Shown piece after piece: positions 30,801 to 41,712 of a DNA stretch of 64,000 nt. Made by a program: the position numbers and the translations under genes. This DNA comes from Stenopsyche tienmushanensis (Eukaryota > Arthropoda > Insecta > Trichoptera > Stenopsychidae): NCBI GenBank assembly GCA_008973525.1, contig WACJ01000524.1:248001-312000 (forward strand). Reading direction: 5' to 3'. Every line of letters starts with the position of its first letter. The first letter of the stretch is position 1. The notes beneath the pieces are model-generated. The model had not been told where the DNA came from and did not search any database. It worked only from the letters and a program-made list of their open reading frames with translations.

Positions 30801-32569
30801 AATTTGTCTAAAATTTGTATTCACCAATATCTGCAGATTACACCCATAGGCACCAAAATACAAAAATAATATTTACACTCTTAAAACACGTAATTATTCT
30901 TATACTCTTAAAAATTGTCTTATATTATAAATTGTTACAAATTAAATTATTATTTTAAATAACCGAAAAAGTAGACAAGACGATTCACGTAAAACTAAAC
31001 CAATATTCAATTTCAGAACGAAAGAGATGTGTGTCGTGTGTGAAAAAATATGTCACCGTGTCGAATTCGAAGCGCATGTCTCAAGATTCGATACTTCTTT
31101 GAGGGGAAAAAATATGTGAGACAGTCTTCATTTAACATTTATTTCCTACATATATATCGAGAATTATCATTTTTAGCAAATAAGTAAATAAATGTTTTTT
31201 CTCGGGTTCCGCGTTTTATGCATAGTCTTCACGAATACGAGAGTCCTCGTGTCCCGCTGTTAAGTGATAACTTATGTAGTTTTTCTACATCCTTGAGCTC
31301 ATCTAGAAATTCTGTATGAGCTCTGTATAATTTTCGTTATCGTTTAAATTATCATACTTTGTTTTTCCTCTTTCCGTAACACAAAATTAAAATAAACTTA
31401 GAATTATTAAGACATCCGAAACTAGGGTTGCCAACTTTTTCTGAGACATATTGCCTAAAATGGATACATACATGTAATTCTCCACTGAGAGATCATTTAA
31501 CATAACATACCTAGTTTTCAAATGATTAGCAAAAAATATTAGTACGGTTTAATTGTTATTCTTTATTTCAATTATCATACAATCAGATTGAACATACTGA
31601 CATACAATATTTGCTTGGGATAGTTAGCTAGTCGAGAATTAATTCGGAGTATAGATGATATTAATCGACAGCTTTATTTAAAATTCTGAGACATTTTGAC
31701 ATTCAAGCACGATCTTGGATAGCAACTTCAATTCTCTGGTATAATTTAATCCCAGGCAACCCGGATTTTGTGAATAATAATGAAATTTTCGAAGTACACA
31801 CGTAAAACATGTTTAGAAACACAGCATTGGACAATAAAAACAAATGATGACAAACGAATGATGAATCATGAAAATATACTCCATTGACAAACAGAACATA
31901 AGACCGTTCATGTACATTTGTGCAACGATGCTAATAATATTTACGCAGAACAAAAAATGATGTGGAATTTGTAAAACGATGAATCTTCAATGTGGTCATT
32001 TATCATATTTAGGAGAGGGGGGGAGACCGGAAAATTGTCCAACTTTATTGATATTGAAGAAAACTCATTGGGAAATCTTCGAATACCCCAGCTTATACAT
32101 ATCAAAGAAGCGTCACAGCAGATCAGGCGAATTTTTAATGAACATTTTTTTTCTAAACTGAAACGTCAAGATTCTAGCGCGAGCCATTAACCTCGTTCTG
32201 CATAGAAAGGTGACATAAAACATTGCAGTATTTATGGAGGAAGAAGACGTAAATTCATCTGTGACCTCGCGCAGTTTGCATTTTCACCGACTCAATAAAA
32301 CTATGTTAACGTCTTGTAAGCACGAAACCGCCGAAATTTCACAGAGACAGCACACATTGCCAGAAATCATTTTCGATCGATTTATTAGCACATTTCATAA
32401 CGACCGATGCGCTTTCTAAGCTTGCCAAATAATCGTTGAATTGTAACATCAATTTTGACAGTCCTCCCGCAGCGAAAATAATATAATTCGCAGATACAAC
32501 AAATTCGAGCGATTATTATCCGCCTGAAATATAGGGAATGGATGATATGGATATATCGCATGTGATATA
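30801..32569. other. AT-rich non-coding DNA
   Basis: No gene is seen. A TAGGGTTGCCAACTTTTT sequence near 31,432 resembles a transposon terminus but has no partner. The 31,979-32,420 open frames look spurious. Confidence 0.35.
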
Positions 32570-33854
32570 TTGGGTTGGTGCAAAAGTTAAGGCCGTTTTT
32601 TATGATCCTAGGTAAAAAATTTTTTTTTTCAAAAATGATGAATAGCATCTTCTTTTAAATGATTCCATTGTATAAAGGATGCTTTCCCTCTACTTTCTAT
32701 TCAGTTTTGGCCTGGCCAGAGTACAGTGAAAAGCTCTTGTATTTTTTCAAAATGTCGGTCGATAAAGTGCATTTATGTCATTGTTTACTTTATGAATTCC
32801 GAAAAGACAATACCGCGAGTGTGAAAACCAAAAACATTTGCGAAGTGTATGGAACAGATGTCATCAAAGTTCGACAGGTACGAAAATGGTTTACAAAATT
32901 CCGATCTGGGGATTTTTCACTACTTGATAAACCACATATCGGGCGGCCATTGAAGTCTGATGACGACAAGTTTAAAGTCATAATTGACACCAATCCACGT
33001 CTAACCACCAGGGAGATCGCGTCGATGATGGGAGTCAACCAAAGAATTGTATTAAGACATTTGGAGGGTATGGGGATGGTTTCGCGGTACGACGTTTGGA
33101 TACCTCATCAATTGTCGGCTGCCAATTTATTGGATAGTGTTTCAACGTGCGTTACTTTGAGTGCGAGACAAAAATGTGAACCTTTTTTGCATCGTTTGGT
33201 AACGGAAGATGAGAAATGGGTCGTGTACAACAACGTGGCAAGAAAAAGACATTGGGCTATACCTGGACAAGCCCCATTAACAACTTTGAAGGCCGAAATC
33301 CACAAAAAAAAGTTATGCTTTGTGTTTGGTGGGATTGAAAGGGTATTGTATATTTTGAACTCTTGGAACCCAATCAGACAATTACAGCAGAATGATATTG
33401 TCAGAAATTATCCAAATTGAACATCGCCCTTCAAAAGAATAGACCAGAATTGGTAAACAGAAAAGGGGTAGTGTTTCATCACGACAACGCGCGACCACGT
33501 AAGACTTTGATGACCCAACACAAGCTAAATGAGTTGAATTGGGATGTTATCAAGCATCCACCGTGCTCTCCAGATCTTGCTCCTTCCGATATTTATTTAT
33601 TCCGATCACTGCAAAATGTTTTAAATGATAAAAAAGTTGATACAATAGAGCAGGTAAAAATATCCCTTACTACATTTTTCGCATCAAAATCCACGGAATT
33701 TTACACTAATGGTATTAAAAAGTTGACAGAAAGATAGGAGAAGGTTATAAGAACAGATAGAAATTATATAATTGATTAAATAAATACTACAAGTCTAAAA
33801 AAAAATGTTTAATTGTATATGTAAAAAACGGCCCTAACTTTTGCACCAACCCAA
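32570..33854 (+). mobile_element. Complete mariner transposon (1,285 bp)
   Basis: This is a Tc1/mariner-superfamily DNA transposon with both ends present. The 33-bp terminal inverted repeats (32,570-32,602 and 33,822-33,854) begin TTGGGTTGGTGCAAAAGTTA and differ at one position. A TA target duplication flanks the element (32,568-32,569 and 33,855-33,856). The length is typical of mariner. The TIRs resemble those of the cecropia/Hsmar1-type group. It encodes one transposase frame, now broken (see the pseudogene entry). Near-identical TIRs suggest a fairly recent insertion. Confidence 0.96.
32752..33737 (+). pseudogene. Mariner transposase (DD34D), inactivated
   Basis: Start chosen at ATG 32,752, giving MSVDKVHLCHCLLYEFRKDN, which aligns with the mariner N-terminal helix-turn-helix. 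FRSGDFSL and GRP follow, then TEDEKW with the first catalytic Asp (about residue 153). A frameshift lies in or just after the A-run at about 33,302-33,310. Beyond it the correct frame reads VWWD, two in-frame TGA codons, KNRPELVNRKGVVFHHDNARP (second Asp), and PDLAPSD (third Asp), ending at TAG 33,735-33,737. There are exactly 34 residues between the second and third Asp. All three catalytic residues survive, but one frameshift and two stops prevent an active protein. Confidence 0.93.
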
Positions 33855-33856
33855 TA

Positions 33857-34533
33857 GATTTGAGCAATACTAATAAACGTATCTATTGTGTGGTTTTAGG
33901 AGCACACTAAATATATATTGCATGCGATCAAAACGAAACGAAAAAGGGCTTAAACATATATTAACGACATAGGATATGTGAAAATAATATTGGCGTTGCT
34001 CGAGGAAGTCGTTGTCGAATAATAAAAACCGCAATTCCTTATTTGGTTATCCACATTTGGTTTTAAAACTATTACTAAAGGACATTATCAATGTTTATAT
34101 TAAAGATGTGAGCAATCCACAGCAAATTTAAGCTGTTTATAATATCAATTAGATTTGATTCAAACATATTCGATATTATGGCGAGAAAGACTTTACGAAT
34201 ATGGTGAGTGTTGTGGACCCTTTTCTAGCGATTCTGGACTTCGATGAAGAGTTACATGTTGTTGTTATCTTCGACGTTGGCCCTCAAGCGCACAAATATT
34301 CTCTGGTCGTGTTCAACTGCGGTCGTCGATTCTCCTCATGCGATACCCATCTAATCCCATCCGCCCACATAATGAATCAGATCGGAAACGATGTGCAAAA
34401 AAACGACGATTCTCAAATGACAACAAAACAAGGCACTTGTAAATTTATCGCCGAAAACGTCCCAACGAAATCGAAAGCCGGACGTTATCCATCACCATCG
34501 CAAGTATCATCATCCATGATTGTATTCTATTTC
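33857..34533. other. Non-coding DNA with an unassigned 111-codon frame
   Basis: The plus-strand frame 34,201-34,536 (starts MVSVVDPFLAILDFDEELHV) has less AT-biased composition but matches no family I recognise, has no signal peptide and no membrane segment. I do not claim it as a gene. Confidence 0.3.
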
Positions 34534-34600
34534 TGAGCCGCTAGTGAGGTGTTATTTTCTCGGAGGTCGCGGGTTCGATCACCGCTACCGAATACGTATC
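34534..34600 (+). repeat. tRNA-like SINE remnant (B-box)
   Basis: CGCGGGTTCGATCACCGCT contains a near-perfect RNA polymerase III B-box (GGTTCGATCAC) with a 4-of-5-bp T-stem. About 30 bases upstream, GCTAGTGAGG resembles an A-box in a D-arm. Acceptor stem and anticodon arm do not pair, so it is not a functional tRNA. A tRNA-derived SINE head is the simplest reading. Confidence 0.45.
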
Positions 34601-35540
34601 TCTCATATGTCAACATCATGCTGCACCGGAAGGCCTCGATATAGTTGGCCTTTTTTTAAAGGTCGCCAATAAACAACCTGTTTCCCCCTCGATCGCTCGC
34701 TCTGTAAAATAATAGATAAATGCACTGTCGAACGATGTCGATCTTCGAAGGCGAAATCGCAAGAAGAGCTGGCTAGATAGGTCCGATTTCCAGTCCGGGA
34801 GAAAACTCGTCGACACCGATTGGGAAACTCTGTTTAAAATTGGAGACACGCAATAAGGCACCGCGTCTAAGCAAAGACCATCATAAAATCCCAAGGTCTC
34901 CGAACGACAGACGGGCTCTTGGATTACCAGCTTTTTCTGGTTTATTCGCCATTAATCAGTTAATGAGGACGAGTCTATCGTCGCATGCTGGCCAGAATGA
35001 ATGAGATCGCAGTCTTAACAATTCCCACAGATGTAACCCGAGGTCACGATATCAATCGGTTGAGATTACAGTCATGTTAAAATATAATTTCAGAACAATG
35101 CTGCGGTTATGTTATTCATCGCATATAATAAAGACGAGATAATCCGGCCTTCCGATGAAGTAAAATTTAACAACGTAATCCCATTATAAAGTCTCGGGAA
35201 CGATAATTTGTTTCGTTTAAATCGACAAAGTTTTTGGATGGGTGTAGAATTTATAGGATTGTGACCTCGACACATACATAAATGCACATTGATAATCTAA
35301 ATATATATAAAATAACCAAACGACGATGATTCTTAGCTTAAAAAAAGCTTGACATGCGAATTAAAATAATTAAAAGTTACGAACTTTCCGAATGAAGCAA
35401 AGTTGCGCCGTTACACATTGAGTAAATTTGAGCATATTTTATAAAATATTTTTTTAAATTTACCTCAATCTAGAAATCATGATCATCAATAAATCACGAA
35501 ACACGAAAAAAAATCACAACGTCGATGATTGTTGACCACA
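34601..35540. other. Non-coding DNA, mixed composition
   Basis: 34,600-34,920 may be the body of the tRNA-derived SINE or older unique DNA. A 92-codon minus-strand frame there matches nothing known. The rest is AT-rich. Confidence 0.3.
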
Positions 35541-35800
35541 AAAACTGAACGATATAAATCGAATAGCACTCAGCACTGTGAAGTCACTCGATTAAGAAAA
35601 CTGTCACAAATATAATGTTTATAAAATCGGCAATGCAGACGACAGCCCGCACGTGTCAACGACGGACGAGGAGCACGTGGAAATGAGCGCGGCGACCGAC
35701 GAATGCGGCTCTCCTCGACACACTGCCGCCTATCGGAACCTCCGCGGCTATTACCAACACAATCATGCGTTTGCTCTCTTCTGGCAGCGAATGACGTTTG
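35541..35800. other. GC-rich island with TATA-like box
   Basis: 35,630-35,780 is the most GC-rich non-transposon stretch outside Csk, with two CACGTG E-box palindromes-like cores (GCACGTG near 35,649 and 35,683). A TATAAAT lies at 35,553-35,559. Frames of about 78 codons are open on both strands but do not resemble any protein. This may be a promoter or first exon of an unrecognised transcript. Confidence 0.35.
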
Positions 35801-36522
35801 CTGCAAAACATAAATCTACTTATTTCTCTACTATTTTTATCTCATTGATTTTATCATTCGTATTAAAAATATATATGTATTTTAGATGCTAGAATAAACT
35901 AGGATGAAATTGAAAATCTTGAAAATGAAGAGATTGAGATATTTTCATTTTGTGAAAAGGAAAATTTCACCTTTTTTTCAAACGCAATCGAACGCAAACG
36001 CGAGATAGATTTATAAAAACCAACGATCTAAGCGCCTCCGTGCAAATAAGTCTACCCTAATATACCATAAATAGCCAAGCATAGCATATGAAAATATTTC
36101 AATTGATGAAAAATTCATTCCTTCAAAAGTTTAATACCGATTTACACAATACATATGGCGCAATCATATGGCACACAATTTTTACTAACAGCCGATATTA
36201 AAATGAGACATCATAAAAATGTTCGAAATTATATATAAATTACTGATAAATAAAACAAAGAAGATGATATCCGATTTTTACCTTTCTACAACGACTTTAA
36301 TTTCAGTTAAAATTGACTTTTTCAAATTTGCTTCATCATATTTAGTGTATTTATTTTTTGTTATTGGTTAGAATAAGCTATTTGAAACATCGATAAACCT
36401 AGTGTTAAAATGGCGGATCATCGACGATGCGAGCATGTTAATGCATATTAACATATTCCCGGAGCAGCTAACACACAACGTAGATTTAAATTAATCACTT
36501 ATTATTTAAATAAGTATTTCTA
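35801..36522. other. AT-rich non-coding DNA, no feature seen
   Basis: Nothing is recognised on either strand. Confidence 0.45.
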
Positions 36523-37125
36523 CACAAACAGTCTACTGCAGAAATATGGGCCTCTTCAATATCCATTCACAGTAAGGGGTTACATACATACATCCATCAC
36601 GTTTGTATCATACATTCACCTCCTCATTCCCTCGATATTGATATTGAAGGTAGCATTACCACCGAGTTTCATTTCAAACTACTCTAGACGACCTTTTTAA
36701 TTCTACTGGAAAGGGGTTTCTAGATTGCAAAGAGTTCAGTCCCTTTTTCCTCGCTAGGGTGTTGCCGGGCTAGGGTGAAGACATACGTGACGCTTAAATG
36801 CATCTCGGATTCGCTCCTACACCAACTGAGGGTGTCTCCATATTTATGTGCAACTTACCTAAGCGAATTCGAGACGAAGTGCTTTCCTATTTCAAGTCGA
36901 CCCTCTCTGTTCGGCGATTTCAAAACGGTATAAAAGTTAACGGAAGACAGTGCTGTTAATGTTGCAAAGTGAAGTTTTTCATATGTCTCTCCTCAAGGCG
37001 ATCTTCATTTTTCATCTGATGTTCTTCTTGTCCTCGTTCTGTTCCTAAAGATTCTTGGCTCCGAAACAGTAAGGTGTTCATCATGCTCCATATTGTTGTG
37101 TAGGGTTGACTATGTAAGAGACAGC
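36523..37125 (-). mobile_element. Family A repeat, copy 3
   Basis: A near full-length copy of the dispersed repeat, colinear with copy 1 over about 600 bp. It lacks the ATG tail at its 3' end and contains a small TACA expansion near 36,585. A minus-strand frame (36,956-37,138) with a QESLGTERGQEEH stretch parallels an LELEKGQEEQ stretch in copy 1. This part may once have been coding. Confidence 0.75.
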
Positions 37126-37850
37126 AAGTGACGAGCAAGTCATAATTTATAAAAGTAGCAATGAATAGTAGATAAGCTGACTATTAGCTTGCTGTTAAGT
37201 ATTTAATCTATAAATAAGTACTAGTCGAGTAGCCAATAATTAAAATACATAAAATCGTATAAGCATAGTACATAGTTAGGAGTAGTCAAATGTGGTTAGG
37301 CTCTAAAATATATTATTAGAATTTTAGGCGATAAAACTGCATGATACTATGCTATTTTTTAAACGACTTTTGGAATAGAAATAACGTCAGACACGCAAAT
37401 GCAATTATTTAACATAAGTAGCAATCAATAATTTAATGAAGAATTATGCAAATAATTGGATCATCGGATAAATATCGTCCAAAAATGTTTACACATATAT
37501 TCGATTTACCATACCCCATTTTGTTTAAGATCTGTAGACATTATTGAATGTTATTCAAATATTATCAGTTTAATTAAAATCAATATAAACAGGATGTGTA
37601 CACAACTCACCATATTTATCAACCGAAGATTAATTAAAAATGCGATTGAAACGTTCAATCACGAATCATTCGGCTTTGTATAAATTGCAATGATAACAAC
37701 CAATACACGGACACACTTCATATATTTAACAATTGAAATGTCCAAGTTCGAATTTCCAATGTCATATTACAAGTGGTTATTTTATCTCATTTTTTAAATA
37801 AATGCCAGACGATTGCGAACGGATGATATGAGTGCGTTGATGAACTACGA
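37126..37850. other. AT-rich non-coding DNA, no feature seen
   Basis: Nothing is recognised on either strand. Confidence 0.45.
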
Positions 37851-37851
37851 C

Positions 37852-37880
37852 GGCCTCCTGCCAAGTTATTGGAGGAGGTC
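37852..37880. other. Compact stem-loop
   Basis: CCTCCT-G-CCAA-GTTA-TTGG-AGGAGG forms ten paired bases with one bulged G and a GTTA tetraloop, with a GU and a CG pair able to extend the outer end. It lies 40 bp before an unassigned open frame in a GC-richer patch. Confidence 0.5.
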
Positions 37881-37918
37881 ATCGGGTATTAAAAACGCTT
37901 AAACGCTATATGTAAATA

Positions 37919-38332
37919 TTGTCACGTCAAGAAAAACAGCGTCTACATTACGCGGGACGTCGCCAGAATTACGATACCGTCCGATCCCGACAAAGGATCT
38001 CCGGATCCTGTGTCGGGGATGCGACAGCGGAAAACGTCCCGATGAAATATTCAACCCCCGAGACGGATATCAAACGGATCGGCCTCTGCCGGGAGAAGTT
38101 AAGCATACAGTGTTACAAGGCTCCGAATATTAAAATGCACCATAAAAATATACACCGGGATGAATCCTGGTCGTCTGCTTTTGTAACATACTGTAACCAT
38201 AAAACAAAGAAAACTGGGAGACCAGCAGCATGTGAATCTAATCGATATTTTCCACGCGACGACGTTGACCTTTTCCTGTGGTATTTTCCTAAAGATAAAT
38301 GCGCATTTTCTTCCATAATACCTAAATTATAA
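37919..38332 (+). other. Unassigned 137-codon open frame
   Basis: This is the longest open frame in the window outside Csk exons and transposons. It opens with a basic, Arg/Gln-rich stretch (SRQEKQRLHYAGRRQNYD), has several Cys, and ends in CAFSSIIPKL. There is no ATG at its start (the first is about residue 42). No family, signal peptide or membrane segment is recognised. It may be an exon, a decayed transposon or chance. Confidence 0.25.
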
Positions 38333-40943
38333 GAAGTATATGCCATTAACAAAAAAATATAATAAAACCGCAAATCCTTTTATCGCAATATGACCTTTTA
38401 TTATCATCAAATGACAACGAGAAAAAGTTGATATTGATATAATGCGTATGTACAAAAATTTCCTCTTCGTCGACCAGAAATGACATTTCAAGATTTCCAT
38501 TTAAAGCAAAAATTGATGTCAGTTATTTAGTTAGTTAGCAGAACCACTGCATACTTTTGAACAGAGAATGATCACATAAAGACAAGATATGATTGAACTC
38601 TAATTATCAAAATTCCGCTCGATTTTTCTTAGCAAAGCATAAAAATAAATGCACAAAATATTACCAAAATGTCTAACATAAGTAGCATTTTTAAATCGAG
38701 CCTAGTTTTATGTCCATTTAAATAATAAAAAAAGATTCATATCATTGAGATTAAATCGACAATGTAAAAATATTCAGCTTGCTATCAATTGGGTTGGGCA
38801 GTTATTTTTTAATAAAACGTTAATAACCAATGTACATATAACACATATGCATAGCTTTACATATTTAGATATTAACACATGTAAGTAAATGATCGATATC
38901 TTTAAGTTGATAACTATAAATAAATGTGTTATCTTATGTAAAATTTGAAAAAAATAATCAAATAATCTGTAGGAAGAAATATTTCATTTTTTCACATTGA
39001 ATCATCTATCATCGCAATGTGATTGTAATTTGATGTGATAGGATATGATTTTTCACTACAAAAAAATAGAATCGATTGACGCATCTTACAGAATCACTAC
39101 ATTTTCTACGACAATAGGAGTAAATTGACATCTATTAATGGATTTATGACATTCACGATGCCATCTGTAGGTAGAAATCTCATTAAAAAAATATATGCTA
39201 CAAAATAAAATTCGGCTACTGAATTAAAACTGGTTTAATTTATCATTAAAGATCAAATTTTAATCTCATTACTCCATTACACCTAGGCTATAATGCAAAT
39301 ATAGCGACTATATTTTAAAAAAAATCTATTGCTTATAAAGACTCCAGAACGATCCCATATTTCAGTGCTATAATAAAAATAAAGGGCGAGATGATACATT
39401 TGGCCACCTTCAAAAAGTGGGTCGTCAACCGAATCATGCCAAAAATACGCCAGATCACCTTCACTTTCGACTCTTTATAAAACAAACATCGGTCGAAGTA
39501 TTCATCAGATCTTATGAGTAATACCCGCAGGACATATGATCTAATTTTATAATTTTCATTTATACGTAAAAACATATAAATGAATAGAACCGCATTACAT
39601 TTTAACAAAACACAATACTATTTCAAAAGTCGAAACTGTCCGATAAGATTAAAAGACGAGCCAAAAACCGGACGAAATGAATCGGCCCGAAATTGCAACG
39701 ATGATGTTTATTTATCGCAACTCATTTTTCCTGCCCTTTGACGGCAGGTCAATAAATACTCTCAAGTATTCGTTAAGGGTTATCTCTTTTAAAACGCTGT
39801 AAGACAATGACGTTGATGAATCGAGACGATATTCACTCGGCGGGAATTGTACTACATTTAAAAAAGCGCAATCGCTCTGACTAAATTCAATTCGGGTTAC
39901 AAAGATTACACTGATACATCATGACATTCCAAATACTATTGCTGGAATAAAAACTTGTATTTGATCGCGAAAAATAACAATGGCTATTATGAAAACGATG
40001 AAAACATATTTGCTTCAATTGGAAAACCAACCCATCTAAACCAGAATTAAAGCAACACTAAATATATTTTTGTTAAATGTTTTGGTACATTTTTCAAAAA
40101 AAAAGTTCCCAATACATTGATACAGCATGGCAAGAAAGCATCCATAGGAACAATCCCTTCGATTGGTATTCTATAATATATCTTCCAATAGTGCTTGAAT
40201 TTCACATAAAATCTATTGGCTTTCTCAGCTTGAGCATATAAAGTCTACGTGCTTTTCCATTAAGTTTCCAGCCAAAAGGGTGGTGTATTAGGGAGGGCTT
40301 CAATTTGATCCCAGTCCTAAATCTTAATCTTCTTTTATTCTATTCTACACTCAATGAATTTCAAGGCAATGCCGTATATTTAATTGAAAATATATATTTG
40401 ACCAGAGGAAATTTAAATTTATTAAATAAAATTATCAAGCGAATCATTTTAAATCCATAACATCACTCAATAAGAAAAATCCATTCCATGTGGTATCGTG
40501 CAGCTCAAAAATTAAGTCAATTGCATACTACTATTACCTAAATAATTAAACTGCTTCCTTTGACATTTATCATGTATCCGTGAGAACGCTCGGAAAATAA
40601 TAGTAAGGTATTAAATAACACCCCCGATTCATTTTACACACCAAGATAATTTATTAGAGCAAGCAAAAACAATTCGGAACTGACATACATATGCATATGG
40701 GAAAATTATAATCTACGATTGAAAACCGTTCTTTTCAAATTTGCTTCCAACTACTCACATTAATTTATGTTAATTAATATGTGCAATTTCTTCGCTTGGA
40801 AAATATCTAACACGCCTCGTCGTATACATATTTAAATTAAGCATTGATATGAAAATAATCACCAATCATATTTAAAACCTTCCGATAGCTATTGAGCAAA
40901 AATTTTATTCTTTTTTTAAAAAAATATGTGGTTATTGTGTTAG
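38333..40943. other. AT-rich non-coding DNA, no feature seen
   Basis: No recognisable coding, RNA or mobile feature. The 91-codon minus-strand frame at 39,333-39,608 is hydrophobic by AT bias and looks spurious. Confidence 0.4.
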
Positions 40944-40960
40944 AGTTATACCGTATAACT
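40944..40960. repeat. 17-bp near-palindrome, site 2
   Basis: Identical to 28,468-28,484. It abuts the outer end of hAT copy A, sharing the final T. Confidence 0.4.
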
Positions 40961-41643
40961 AGGGATCCAATCCCGAGCCAAAATATCGAACCCGGGATTT
41001 CGGGATTGCATTAGACCATCCCGGGATTCTGGAACCGGGATTTTCAATAGATTAAAAAATTACATTTATAAATTTGATCAAAAATTACTAATAAGTCCAT
41101 TGGTTTAATATAAAAAATAAGTTGAAGGCGAAAGAACTTTATTTATTTAAGAAAAGATAAAAATACAATTCAAAAATAGATAAATACAACACTAAAAAAA
41201 TCAAATATTATTTAGAAAATATGCCCAAAGTAAAATTAAACATCGAGTGTTTCGTCATTTAGTCTGGATCTAATTTTGGTAAGCAGGCAACCTGCTGCTG
41301 AAAATGTACACTCAGCCTCCACACTTGTTTGAGGTATCGTCGTCAAATATTTAAATGCTAGTTCGAGTTGATGACCGCGTGAGCCCCCATTTTCGTATAA
41401 TACCATCAATGTGACTGATAAAATTCCCATCTGCTGAGACACGGACTAAACCTCGCAAAAATCCCGATTTCTCGACAAATTATTTATTTCCGTCGCTGCA
41501 GATGAATACTTATATACTATAATACTTTGACGTGATTCGTAATTATATTACGAAGGAATACAAAAATTCTAAGCCCCATATCTAATATATTTCATATCAA
41601 TATTCCAATTGCTAGAATCGAGGTGTAGTAAATACATCACCGA
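40960..41643 (-). mobile_element. hAT remnant, copy A (3' half with terminal repeat)
   Basis: The outer end at 40,960 (TAGGGATCCAATCCCGAGCC on the plus strand) is the inverted counterpart of the start of copy B at 44,077. CGGGATT words repeat several times within the first 90 bp, as in hAT subterminal transposase-binding repeats. Inside, the minus strand encodes the transposase C-terminus (41,236-41,442). Homology with copy B spans its inner part (about 41,380-41,643). The 5' half is missing and stops next to a double hairpin. Confidence 0.7.
41236..41442 (-). pseudogene. hAT transposase C-terminal dimerisation region (hATC)
   Basis: The minus-strand frame contains LAFKYLTTIPQTSVEAECTF, then SAAGCLLTKIRSRLNDETLDV. 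This is the hATC signature (A-x-YL...P-x-TS...E-x-x-FS-x-AG...R-x-RL). The conserved FS is present as CTFSAAG. The fragment covers only the last part of a transposase that is normally 600 or more residues. Confidence 0.8.
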
Positions 41644-41647
41644 TCTG

Positions 41648-41712
41648 CAGTCTGATCAACAGACTGATTTTTTTAATGACCAACTGACCATCAAAGTTGG
41701 TCATTAAAAAAA
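41648..41712. other. Two adjacent perfect stem-loops
   Basis: Stem 1: CAGTCTG (41,648-41,654) pairs with CAGACTG (41,660-41,666), loop ATCAA. Stem 2: an 18-bp perfect arm (41,668-41,685) pairs with 41,695-41,712 across a 9-nt loop; arm core AATGACCAACT. They lie immediately beyond the broken edge of hAT copy A, so they may be breakpoint structures or the end of another small foldback element. Confidence 0.8.

Noticed and set aside
34446..38060. A frequent dispersed repeat inferred from the 22-base similarity at 34,450 and 38,033
   Set aside because: The match does not extend beyond about 22 bases; kept only as a hint within another finding.
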